Of a stretch of 9,742 bases of DNA, positions 1 to 6,579 are shown one piece after another (within the stretch, counting starts at the first letter, position 1; every line of letters starts with the position of its first letter). The stretch covers positions 1 to 9,742 of the forward strand of contig SXOW01000410.1 of NCBI GenBank assembly GCA_005778315.1. Direction: 5' to 3'. The notes under the pieces are model-generated. The model saw only the letters and a list, made by a program, of their open reading frames with translations, was not told where the DNA came from and did no database searches. Source of the stretch: Acidobacteriota bacterium (GTDB taxonomy: Bacteria; Acidobacteriota; Vicinamibacteria; Vicinamibacterales; UBA8438). A program made the translations under genes and the position numbers.

Positions 1-2
1 GA

Positions 3-683
3 CAGGCGGGACAGGCGCGGAGGGAGACGCCGGTGAGCGTCTCATACTGGTCGGTTCGCAAGGGGCTTCTGGGGCACGGCAGCGTCCTGACCGTGTCGTC
101 ATACGCCGACCGCACGTCAGTCGTGGTGCGAGGCAAGTGGGTGCTCGAGACCTTGCTCGGCGCCCCGCCGCCCCCCCCGCCGCCGGATGTGCCCGCCCTG
201 GATGAGAACAGCCCCGGCGAGGCGCCGACGTCGCTACGGCAGAAAATGGAGCAGCACCGGGCCAACCCCGTCTGTGCGAGCTGTCATGCTCCGATGGATC
301 CGCTTGGCTTCGTGCTCGAGAATTTCGACCCCACGGGCCGGTGGCGCGACACCGATGGAGGAGCGCCGATCGACACGACGGTGACCATGACCGACGGAAG
401 CACCGTCAACGGCCCGGAGGAGCTCCGGACGCATCTGCTGCTCAATCGAAAAGACGAGTTCGTTCGCACGCTGACCGAGAAGCTGCTCTCGTACGCCCTG
501 GGGCTCGGGCTGGAGTACCACGACGCCCCGACGGTACGACAGCTCACTCGTGACGCGGCGGACGCAGACTATCGGTGGTCGTCCCTTGTGCACGGCATCG
601 TCAATAGCCTACCGTTCCAGAAGCGCCGAGTGACCGACCCGAACGACGATCACGCCGACGCAGCACCGGTCGCCCAACCCTAA
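3..683 (+). CDS. DUF1592-family protein, C-terminal part (DUF1588 + DUF1585), 5' end outside window
   Basis: This is the C-terminal part of a large family (usually about 700 residues or more) found beside DUF1552 proteins; its biochemical role is not established. The frame is open to the window's left edge, so the gene very probably begins upstream. The in-frame GTG at 33 is unlikely to be the true start. Counting from that GTG, the DUF1588 part runs from about residue 9 (RKGLLGHGSVLTVSSYADRT), through RGKWVLETLLG and a polyproline stretch, to HRANPVCASCHAPMDPLGF. CASCH is a CxxCH c-type haem attachment motif, so a periplasmic redox role is likely. The DUF1585 part follows, with FVRTLTEKLLSYALG, LEYHDAPTVR and SSLVHGIVNSLPFQ, then a short charged tail. 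The stop is 2 nt before the next ATG, so the two genes are surely co-transcribed. The residues before RKGLL (about nt 3-55) do not look family-like to me, which may be divergence or a break. Confidence 0.9.
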   Translation, partial: QAGQARRETPVSVSYWSVRKGLLGHGSVLTVSSYADRTSVVVRGKWVLETLLGAPPPPPPPDVPALDENSPGEAPTSLRQKMEQHRANPVCASCHAPMDPLGFVLENFDPTGRWRDTDGGAPIDTTVTMTDGSTVNGPEELRTHLLLNRKDEFVRTLTEKLLSYALGLGLEYHDAPTVRQLTRDAADADYRWSSLVHGIVNSLPFQKRRVTDPNDDHADAAPVAQP

Positions 684-685
684 CT

Positions 686-1573
686 ATGTTTATCACCAAG
701 AAGTCATTGCCTCGTCGTACCGTCCTTCGTGGCCTGGGTGTGACGCTAGCGCTCCCGTGGATGGAGAGCATGGTGCCGGCGCTGACGGCGCTCGCGCAGA
801 GTGGGGCGGCGCCTGCCAGACGGTTCGGTGTGTTCTACGCGCCGAACGGTATGTCGATGGGCTACTGGTCGCCGACCACGGAAGGACCGATCGACCAGCT
901 CCCGCCGACGCTGCAGACGCTGCAAGCACACAAGGACCGGGTGTTGATGCTCGGAGGGCTCAACCAGGCGGCGGCCCTCGCGGTGGTCCGAGCCGGCGCG
1001 CACTCGCGCAATACACGCCTGGGTCCCAGCGACCAGGCGAAGTTTGAGGAGTACCTCGATTCGGTGCGAGATGTGGAACGGCGTATTCAGATGGCAGAGA
1101 CGCAGAACGAACGCGAACTGCCCGTGGTCGACCAGCCGATCGGCATCCCGACCGACCACGCCGAGCACGCCGAGCTGATGACCGATCTACTCCTACTGGG
1201 CAACACGCACTTCTTCGACGACTTGCCGATTGCGGTGGTGGCCGGCAAGGAGACGGGTATCGACGGCGGGCGGTATGTGCTCTACCCGCAGGGGACCCCA
1301 CTAGCCAATCTGCACGTCTCCCTGCTCGACAAGTTGGGCGTGCGGCTCGACCGCTTCGGGGACAGCACCGGACCGCTGGCGAACCTCGGGAAGCACACGC
1401 TGTCTGGGGTCGAGCAGCACGCCAAAACCCACCTCTCGCGCCTGCTCGAGCGAGTCGAGGTGGGTGAAGAGATCGTTATTGCACGGAACGGTAAGTCGCT
1501 GGCCGCGCCCGCTGTTGCTCGCACGCGGCCGCGCCCGCCGCTCGACACCAACATAGATGAAATCGTTCGATAA
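686..1573 (+). CDS. DUF1552-family Tat-exported protein, internally shortened and fused to a Phd-like tail
   Basis: The protein is 295 residues, against my recollection of about 430-450 for DUF1552 proteins. The N-terminus is a twin-arginine signal (LPRRTVLRGLGVTLALP, residues 8-24), so it should be exported folded. The usual early block follows (FGVFYAPNGMSMGYWSP, LPPTLQTL, RVLMLGGLN). At about residue 110 it jumps from AGAHSRNT to LGPSDQAKFEEYLDSVRDVERRI, skipping a block of very roughly 150 residues that normally lies between. At about residue 171 it jumps again from HAELMTDLLLL to GNTHFFDDLPIAVVAG, skipping roughly 85 more. The family's normal end (GGRYVLYPQGTPLANL to FGDSTGPLANL) is reached at residue 234, but there is no stop there. 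The frame continues into an antitoxin-like segment (235-295). All three joints keep the frame. The family's function is unknown. The protein is probably non-functional or altered. It is tightly coupled to the gene before it and overlaps the gene after it by 17 nt. Confidence 0.85.
   Translation: MFITKKSLPRRTVLRGLGVTLALPWMESMVPALTALAQSGAAPARRFGVFYAPNGMSMGYWSPTTEGPIDQLPPTLQTLQAHKDRVLMLGGLNQAAALAVVRAGAHSRNTRLGPSDQAKFEEYLDSVRDVERRIQMAETQNERELPVVDQPIGIPTDHAEHAELMTDLLLLGNTHFFDDLPIAVVAGKETGIDGGRYVLYPQGTPLANLHVSLLDKLGVRLDRFGDSTGPLANLGKHTLSGVEQHAKTHLSRLLERVEVGEEIVIARNGKSLAAPAVARTRPRPPLDTNIDEIVR
1388..1573 (+). other. Phd/YefM antitoxin-like segment fused to the DUF1552 end
   Basis: Residues 235-295 of the preceding ORF contain HAKTHLSRLLERVEVGEEI followed by VIARNGKSLA. 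This is the hallmark N-terminal DNA-binding region of Phd/YefM type II antitoxins, which typically read AKTHLSRLLERVEAGEEI, then VIARxGKPVARL. The short segment before it (HTLSGVEQ) sits where an antitoxin would begin, but there is no ATG, GTG or TTG in frame there. The tail after it (VARTRPRPPLDTNIDEIVR) is proline- and arginine-rich, like the end of short Phd proteins. No PIN/VapC, Doc or RelE-type toxin is seen next to it. The family assignment rests on motif memory. Whether the segment is made as a separate protein is doubtful. Confidence 0.6.
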
Positions 1574-1925
1574 CGAGTGGATCTTGCAGGTCTTCGAGGA
1601 CCACCCCAGCTTCTTCACCAAGAGGATGTTCGGTGGACTGGCCGTCTACCTGTTCGGCCGCCAGATGATGCTCCTGGTCGAACCAACCAGGACTGGCCGG
1701 TGGACGTGGCATGGCGTCCTGATTTGCACGGACCATGCGCATCAGCCCGCGATCACTGAAGAGTTCCCGCAGCTGGCGCCTCACGACATTCTGAAGAAAT
1801 GGCTCTACCTCGACTCGCGTCATGAGGACTTCGAGCCGACGATGGAACGGGTGGCGGCCGCCATCGCTCGGGATGATCAGAGATTCGGGATCCATCCTCA
1901 TCCGAGGAAGGCGAAGAAACCGTAG
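1557..1925 (+). CDS. TfoX N-terminal-domain-like small protein
   Basis: This 122-residue cytoplasmic protein has no signal or membrane segment. Residues 22-59 (KRMFGGLAVYLFGRQMMLLVE, then a short basic loop, then WHGVLICTD) fit the fold signature of the TfoX N-terminal domain, in which MFGG followed by a strand and loop is characteristic. The later part has LAPHDILKKWLYLDSRHEDFE and ends with MERVAAAIARDDQRFGI, as in short stand-alone homologues. The exact role is unknown, and it lacks the C-terminal domain of the competence regulator TfoX. The ATG overlaps the end of the fused DUF1552 frame by 17 nt and no convincing Shine-Dalgarno sequence precedes it, so translation may depend on coupling. 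A YjbR-type fold is an alternative reading. The gene is convergent with the exporter operon. Confidence 0.65.
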   Translation: MKSFDNEWILQVFEDHPSFFTKRMFGGLAVYLFGRQMMLLVEPTRTGRWTWHGVLICTDHAHQPAITEEFPQLAPHDILKKWLYLDSRHEDFEPTMERVAAAIARDDQRFGIHPHPRKAKKP

Positions 1926-1937
1926 CAACGCGCTCGG

Positions 1938-1959
1938 GCCGCGGCCAGGCCTTCGCGGC
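1938..1959. terminator. Weak GC hairpin between convergent genes
   Basis: The 62-nt gap between the two convergent genes holds the arms GCCGCG and CGCGGC around a 10-nt loop. The palindrome GGCCGCGGCC overlaps the left arm. There is no T-run on either strand, so a classical intrinsic terminator is not supported. The position between convergent genes is the main argument. Confidence 0.25.
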
Positions 1960-1987
1960 GACAACATGTGAACACGATCGCCGCCGC

Positions 1988-3253
1988 CTACTCGTGCCGT
2001 AGCGCCTCCACCGGGTCGAGCCCGGCTGCCCGCTGCGCCGGCCAGTAGCCGGCGAGGATGCCGACGCCCATCGACGCCACAACGCCGGCGATGACAGCCC
2101 AGAGTGGCGCGACGGCCGAGAAGCCGGTGACGACGACCGTCAGCGCGAGCCCGATCCCCAGCGCCGCTCCCACGCCCGCCACGCCGCCGATGCCCGAGAG
2201 GATGACGGCCTCGATCAGAAACTGGAGCAGCACCTCGCGTCGACGGGCGCCAACGGCCAGTCGCAACCCGATTTCCCGGGTCCGCTCGGTGACCCCGATG
2301 AACATCACGTTGGCCACGCCGATGGCCCCGATGAGCAGGCTGATGGCGGCCAGGCCGACGCTCGCGAGGGCGATCCGCCCGCTGAGCGCATCGAACGTCG
2401 AGATGATCTGCTCAGAAGTCGACAGGGTGAAGTCGTTGTCTGCGTCTGGCGGCAGCTGGCGTAGCCGCCGCAAGATCGCCTCCGTCTCTCGGACGCATTC
2501 ATCGAGCCCGTCGGGTGCCGATCGGACGTAGAGCACCACCCGCTCTGGGATCCCGAACCGTCGGCGCACCGTGTCGGCCGGGAGGCTGAGGACGTTGTCC
2601 TGACGATTCTCGCCAAGAAACCCGCCCGGACGAGGGGCAAGCTCGCCCACGACCGTGTAGGTCTCGCTGCCCAGGGTCAAGGTCCGCCCGATCGGCGACA
2701 CGCTGCCGAAGAGCGCCTGCGAGAGGCTCGCGCCCACCACCGCCACCCGGGCTCCCTGACGGTTCTCGACCTCGGTGAACGGTCGTCCCCGGGCGAACTC
2801 GCCGCCGACCACGGAGAAGAACGTCGACGTCACGCCTTCGACGAGCACCGTGTCCGACTCGTTCAGGCCGGCGCGCGCCACGAGCACCTGCTGCTCGGTC
2901 GCCGTTGGGACGATGACCTGCGCCGCCGCGTCGACCGACGTGGTGCCCAACCGCCGGATGTCGTCCACAAAGTCGAGCTCGAGTGGACGACGGCGGGCCT
3001 CGGCGTCGCTCGGCGTCACATACGGGTCCCCCGTGAGGTGAAACGCGAAGACATTCTCAGTACCGAGGTCGCGAAACAGGAGGGCAATCTGGTTGCGCAC
3101 ATTGGCGAGCACGGACGCGACGAGCACAACCGTCACGATGCCGATGACGATGCCGGCGACGGCCAGCGCGGAGCGTGTCCGCTCCGTGCGGAGTGAATCG
3201 ACGGCCAGCGTCATGGCCTCCGAGGCGCCGTTCCACCAGCTGCTTCGCTGCAT
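1988..3253 (-). CDS. MacB-like ABC transporter permease (second of two)
   Basis: This is an inner-membrane permease of the MacB/FtsX type, 421 residues, normal for a permease without a fused ATPase. An N-terminal membrane helix (about residues 29-51, LAVAGIVIGIVTVVLVASVL) is followed by a periplasmic MacB core domain (about 52-290, with FSVVGGEFARGRPFTEVE and PIGRTLTLG). The C-terminal FtsX domain has three helices (about 295-402), the coupling motif VTERTREIGLRLAVGARRRE and the family ending YWPAQRAAGLDPVEALRHE. I chose the ATG at 3253 because its A is also the last base of the preceding TGA (TGATG), giving coupled translation, and because family proteins start just before the first helix. 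An open frame extends 39 codons further upstream to 3370 but overlaps the preceding gene. Last gene of the exporter operon. Confidence 0.9.
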   Translation of the reverse strand: MQRSSWWNGASEAMTLAVDSLRTERTRSALAVAGIVIGIVTVVLVASVLANVRNQIALLFRDLGTENVFAFHLTGDPYVTPSDAEARRRPLELDFVDDIRRLGTTSVDAAAQVIVPTATEQQVLVARAGLNESDTVLVEGVTSTFFSVVGGEFARGRPFTEVENRQGARVAVVGASLSQALFGSVSPIGRTLTLGSETYTVVGELAPRPGGFLGENRQDNVLSLPADTVRRRFGIPERVVLYVRSAPDGLDECVRETEAILRRLRQLPPDADNDFTLSTSEQIISTFDALSGRIALASVGLAAISLLIGAIGVANVMFIGVTERTREIGLRLAVGARRREVLLQFLIEAVILSGIGGVAGVGAALGIGLALTVVVTGFSAVAPLWAVIAGVVASMGVGILAGYWPAQRAAGLDPVEALRHE

Positions 3254-4497
3254 CAATCGAGCCTGAGCGCGTCGACGACGTTGCTGGAAGCCGCGCGCTT
3301 TGCCGGATACCAGCCAGCCACCAGCCCGCTGAGGCCGGCCGCCGCCAGGCTCGCACCCCCCACGGTCCATTCCAGCGACAGTTCGATGGCGAGCGCGGCG
3401 CCGGCCAGGCTGACGGCGACCAACGCCGCGACCAGGCCGAGACCACCTCCGACCAGGGCGACGACGGTTGATTCCGCCAGCGTCTCGACGACGACGCTGT
3501 GGCGCGACGCCCCGATCGCGCGCCGTACACCGATCTCGCGGGTGCGCTGCGTAACGGAGACGAGCGTCGTGTTGGCCACCACGATGATGGCGGCGACCAA
3601 CGCCATGAACGAGATCGGCGGACCGGCGGCGCTGACCTGCTGGGTCAGTTGGTCGACGAAGCCACGGGCCGCCTCGGGGGTGACGATGTCGAACGTGTCG
3701 TCCGCGCCTGGACCAAGGTGCCGACGGGCGCGCATCGAGACACGCGCACGATCCTCGGCCGCTCGCGTAGAGCGGTCCGCGCCCTCGGTCGCGTAGACCA
3801 GCAGACTGGTCGGGGCGCCAAACGTGCGCTCGAACGCGGTCAACGGCATGTACACGATGCGATCGAGCGCCTGCCCACCCGAAGTGCCCTGCGGGACCTG
3901 GAGCCCGATGACACGGAATCGTCGCAGACCGATCCGCACCGCTTGGCCCAGTGGGTCGACACCGGGAAACAGCGTCGCCGCGACCTCGCTGCCCAGCACG
4001 ACCACCTGCGCTCCCCGCACCTCCTCGTCCGCGGTCAAGAATCGGCCGCTGGCGAGGTTGATGTCCCGGATCGCCGTGAGGGTCGCCTGGGTCCCATTGA
4101 TCGCGGCGTTCTCGAACGACCGCCCGGCCGCGCCGACATCTGCCTGGCGCTGCGCGACCGCGCCGTAGGTCACCACGCCGTCGGCCACGGTCTCGAGAAA
4201 TCTGAGATCCCGGCGGGTGATGTTGGGATTACGCTCGCTCTTCACCGCGAGGTCCCGTCGACTGAGCCCGCCCGTCGCGAGCCGCGTGAGCAGGAAGGAG
4301 TTGCTGCCGAACGCCCGTTCGCTGGTCTGTCGCGCCGACTCCGCGAGGCCGTTCAGGCTCGTCTGCACGATCGCGCTCGTCGCTACCGCGACCGCCATCG
4401 CCAGCCCCGCCAGCGAGGCTCGCAGCGGATACCGGCGGAGGGTGGACACCGCCTCGGCGATGCCCTCGACGTACAGCCTAGGTGTCAACCGCCTCAT
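3253..4497 (-). CDS. MacB-like ABC transporter permease (first of two)
   Basis: 414 residues with the same architecture as the following gene: a first membrane helix at about 27-46, a periplasmic MacB core at about 50-290 (INLASGRFLTADEEVRGAQVV, then FPGVDPLGQAVRIG), and a C-terminal FtsX domain with helices at about 295-316, 336-370 and 378-397. VSVTQRTREIGVRRAIGASR (314-333) is the cytoplasmic coupling segment expected to contact an ABC ATPase. The ending GWYPAKRAASSNVVDALRLD is typical. The two permeases are divergent enough to be separate subunits that probably form a heterodimer. The ATG starts 2 nt after the adaptor's TGA (TGACGATG). No Walker A or Walker B motif occurs in this protein or its neighbours. 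Confidence 0.9.
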   Translation of the reverse strand: MRRLTPRLYVEGIAEAVSTLRRYPLRASLAGLAMAVAVATSAIVQTSLNGLAESARQTSERAFGSNSFLLTRLATGGLSRRDLAVKSERNPNITRRDLRFLETVADGVVTYGAVAQRQADVGAAGRSFENAAINGTQATLTAIRDINLASGRFLTADEEVRGAQVVVLGSEVAATLFPGVDPLGQAVRIGLRRFRVIGLQVPQGTSGGQALDRIVYMPLTAFERTFGAPTSLLVYATEGADRSTRAAEDRARVSMRARRHLGPGADDTFDIVTPEAARGFVDQLTQQVSAAGPPISFMALVAAIIVVANTTLVSVTQRTREIGVRRAIGASRHSVVVETLAESTVVALVGGGLGLVAALVAVSLAGAALAIELSLEWTVGGASLAAAGLSGLVAGWYPAKRAASSNVVDALRLD

Positions 4498-4499
4498 CG

Positions 4500-5759
4500 T
4501 CAGCGTCCAGGATCGGTGACCGACACCTGAACTCCGTCCTCCAGCTCCCTCAGCACCTGATACGGCCCAATCACGATGGACTCGCCGTCAGGGATGCCGG
4601 TCACCTCGATGTCCAGGCCCCCAATGATGCCGGCTGTCACCGGCGTGAAGACCGCCTGCTCGTCGCGGATAACAAAAACGCCCGTCCGTTCGGTGCCGTC
4701 GTCGTCAGGGCGGAGCACCACGCTCTGGAGCGGCACCGTGAGCACGTCCGACCTGCGGCTTGTCGTGATCTCGGCGTCACACGTCAGACCCGGACGCAGG
4801 CCAGGCTCCGGGCGGTCGAGACGTACCACGACCCGGAACTCCCGGGCGGCGGCGCCAGTACCCTCGAGCGGCAGCGCGCCGGCGCCGATCTCGACCACCC
4901 GGCCGGTGAACGCGCGCCCGGGCATCGCTTCCAGAGTCACCGCCGCCGGCTGGTCAAGCTCCAGCCGCAGCACGTCCGCTTCGGCGACCTTGACCTCGGC
5001 ATCGATCTCGCCGAGATCCGAGACGGTCATCAGGGTGGTCCCCGGCTGGTTCTGGACGCCGATCACCACCATTTCGCCTTCGCGCACCTGCAGTCGGGTG
5101 ACCACCCCGTTGATCGGCGAGACGATGGAGGTCTTATCGAGCACGTCTTGGGCACGACGCTCCTGCGCACGCGCCTGCGCGATGCGCCGCGTCGCGGCCG
5201 TGAACGCCGCCTCGGCTCGCTCGGTTGCGGCGCGGGCGCCCAAGACCTGCGCGTCGGCCGCCTCCGTGGCCGCGCGCGCCGTCTCCTGCTCGGACGCCGG
5301 ACTGAGGCCCGCCTCGAACAAGCGGAGTCGCCGCGCGGCCACCTGGCTGGCATCCCGGGCCCGCGCTTCCGACGCGGCCAAGTCTGAGGCGGCGACCCGC
5401 GCCTGACTGGCCGCGGCCGCTTCGTCGGCTTCGAGCGCGCTTACCTGCGCCGTGGCACCGGCCACGTCGCTTTCGGCCTGGACTGGGTCGATTCGCGCGA
5501 GCACCTGTCCAGCCTCGACGGCATCTCCCTCGCGCACGGGCAGGCTGATGATGGTACCCATGACACTGGATCCGATGTCGGCGTAGCGCGTGGCCACGAT
5601 CTCCCCAGACGCGGTGACCGTCGAGGTGAAGGTCCCCTGCCGCGTGACGACACCGGCCTCGACGGCGAGTCTGGTTGGTCCTCGCCCGGTCGCCCACACG
5701 ATTCCGGCGCCGGCGCCGGCGACGCCAGCCAGGAGAAGCAGCCAGCCGCCACGGCTCAC
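4500..5759 (-). CDS. MacA/HlyD-type periplasmic adaptor subunit of an ABC exporter
   Basis: A membrane fusion protein of 419 residues that links an inner-membrane transporter to an outer-membrane channel. It has a membrane anchor at residues 6-23 (WLLLLAGVAGAGAGIVWA). The first half of the lipoyl/barrel-sandwich hybrid domain follows (TVTASGEIVATRYADIGSSV, then VREGDAVEAGQVLARIDP, 48-92). An alanine-, arginine- and glutamate-rich coiled-coil hairpin spans about 93-209, then the second lipoyl half (IVSPINGVVTRLQVREGEMV, 212-231) and beta-barrel and membrane-proximal domains to about 415. The GTG start is preceded by a GGGGG run 4 nt upstream. It also overlaps the TGA of a 26-codon ORF as GTGA. 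First recognisable gene of the leftward exporter operon. No outer-membrane channel gene is present in the window. Confidence 0.92.
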   Translation of the reverse strand: MSRGGWLLLLAGVAGAGAGIVWATGRGPTRLAVEAGVVTRQGTFTSTVTASGEIVATRYADIGSSVMGTIISLPVREGDAVEAGQVLARIDPVQAESDVAGATAQVSALEADEAAAASQARVAASDLAASEARARDASQVAARRLRLFEAGLSPASEQETARAATEAADAQVLGARAATERAEAAFTAATRRIAQARAQERRAQDVLDKTSIVSPINGVVTRLQVREGEMVVIGVQNQPGTTLMTVSDLGEIDAEVKVAEADVLRLELDQPAAVTLEAMPGRAFTGRVVEIGAGALPLEGTGAAAREFRVVVRLDRPEPGLRPGLTCDAEITTSRRSDVLTVPLQSVVLRPDDDGTERTGVFVIRDEQAVFTPVTAGIIGGLDIEVTGIPDGESIVIGPYQVLRELEDGVQVSVTDPGR

Positions 5760-5836
5760 GACACCCCCATGTCGGACTCCGAACGCAACGTCACGATGCC
5801 GGCGTTCTCCCGTTCAGGTTCGTTACGATGTTTCAT
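5756..5836 (-). CDS. 26-codon ORF overlapping the adaptor start; leader peptide or gene remnant
   Basis: ATG at 5836 to TGA at 5758-5756 encodes MKHRNEPERENAGIVTLRSE followed by SDMGVS. Its stop overlaps the adaptor GTG by 4 nt (GTGA), an arrangement normally seen between functionally linked genes. There is no Shine-Dalgarno sequence before the ATG, and the upstream sequence is A/T-rich. The exporter has no ATPase, and MacB-type ATPases often begin with a strand such as IVTLRDV. This may therefore be the two ends of a deleted ATPase gene, but 26 residues are too few to prove it. A non-coding leader is equally possible. Confidence 0.25.
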   Translation of the reverse strand: MKHRNEPERENAGIVTLRSESDMGVS

Positions 5837-6066
5837 GATGATTAAATTTATTTTCTTTCGGAGGATATCTTATCGGACGGTCGAGAACAAGCGTGGCGTC
5901 AGGCCAACACGATGCGCGCCCACCGTGCTCGGTATACTGGGGGGCCGCGCACGAAGAAGCCACCACGTATTTCCTCAGAGTACGCGTGTCGGTGGGTCGG
6001 AGCGCCCTGTGATACTCACGCGGGCAAGGCGCGTTTGTTCGACTGTCAAGAGAGAAAGGGATCACG
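5837..6066. promoter_or_regulatory. Divergent control region between exporter operon and secreted DUF336 gene
   Basis: This is the only clearly A/T-rich stretch in the window (about 5831-5873, ATTAAATTTATTTTC). It lies just upstream of the leftward exporter genes and is where their promoter would be expected. On the plus strand TATACT at 5933-5938 resembles a -10 box for the DUF336 gene, but no good -35 lies 16-18 nt before it. AGAGAGAAAGGG at about 6050-6061 provides a Shine-Dalgarno-like sequence before the ATG at 6067. I see no riboswitch or convincing operator. Exact promoters are not assigned. Confidence 0.4.
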
Positions 6067-6543
6067 ATGATTGGAAGGACACGGTATGCCGTAGCGCTGG
6101 GGGTCGGTCTGTCGCTGGCGCTGATGGCAGGGACGGCCGGCGCACAGGGCGTGAGTGGGCCGTCGTTGGCCCAGGCGAAGCAGGCGTTGACCGCGGCCGA
6201 GACCAAGGCGGTCGAGCTGGGCGTCGGGCTCAGTTGCGCCGTGGTGGACGCCCGAGGGGCTCTTGTGGCGCTGGCCCGCATGGATGGCGCCCGGTATTTC
6301 ACGGCGGACGTCGCGGTGGGCAAGGCGCGGGCGTCGGCGACCTTCGGCGCGCCGTCGGGCGGTCTGACCAGGATCGCGTCCTTGGGGCTGGACAAGGTCA
6401 TCGAGGGGGGCGCGATGTTGTTCCTCCAGGGCGCCGTCCCGATCATGAAGGATGGCCAGACCGTGGGCGCCCTGGGGTGCAGCGGTGCGTCGGCGCAGCA
6501 GGATGAAGACGCGGCCAACGCCGGTGTGGCGGCAATCCAGTAG
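6067..6543 (+). CDS. Secreted GlcG/HbpS-like protein (DUF336, haem-binding family)
   Basis: 158 residues, normal for the family. A Sec signal peptide covers residues 1-26 (basic start, hydrophobic core YAVALGVGLSLALMAGTAGA), with probable cleavage after AGA. The mature domain has the conserved order SLAQAKQALTAAETKAVELG, then CAVVDARGALVALARMDGA, then VAVGKARASATFG, VIEGGAMLFLQGAVPI and DGQTVGALGCSGASAQQDE. This matches the GlcG/HbpS (PF03928) fold, members of which bind haem or take part in redox sensing. Substrate binding here is not shown. A purine-rich Shine-Dalgarno-like sequence precedes the ATG by a few bases. The gene stands alone on the plus strand, divergent from the exporter and convergent with the glycan genes. 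An extracytoplasmic ligand-binding role is the likely one. Confidence 0.88.
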   Translation: MIGRTRYAVALGVGLSLALMAGTAGAQGVSGPSLAQAKQALTAAETKAVELGVGLSCAVVDARGALVALARMDGARYFTADVAVGKARASATFGAPSGGLTRIASLGLDKVIEGGAMLFLQGAVPIMKDGQTVGALGCSGASAQQDEDAANAGVAAIQ

Positions 6544-6579
6544 CCCGGCACCGCGTCGCGGGCTTCCTCGTAGGTCAAG

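Noticed and set aside
167..184. C-rich homopolymer run encoding polyproline in the first gene
   Set aside because: A polyproline stretch after LLG is usual for the DUF1588 family, so it is not an oddity or a frameshift by itself.
3499..5406. Long plus-strand open frames (343, 301 and 276 codons) opposite the permeases and adaptor
   Set aside because: They are antisense to clearly recognised transporter genes, have arginine/serine-rich compositions typical of GC-rich antisense frames, and show no domain motif.
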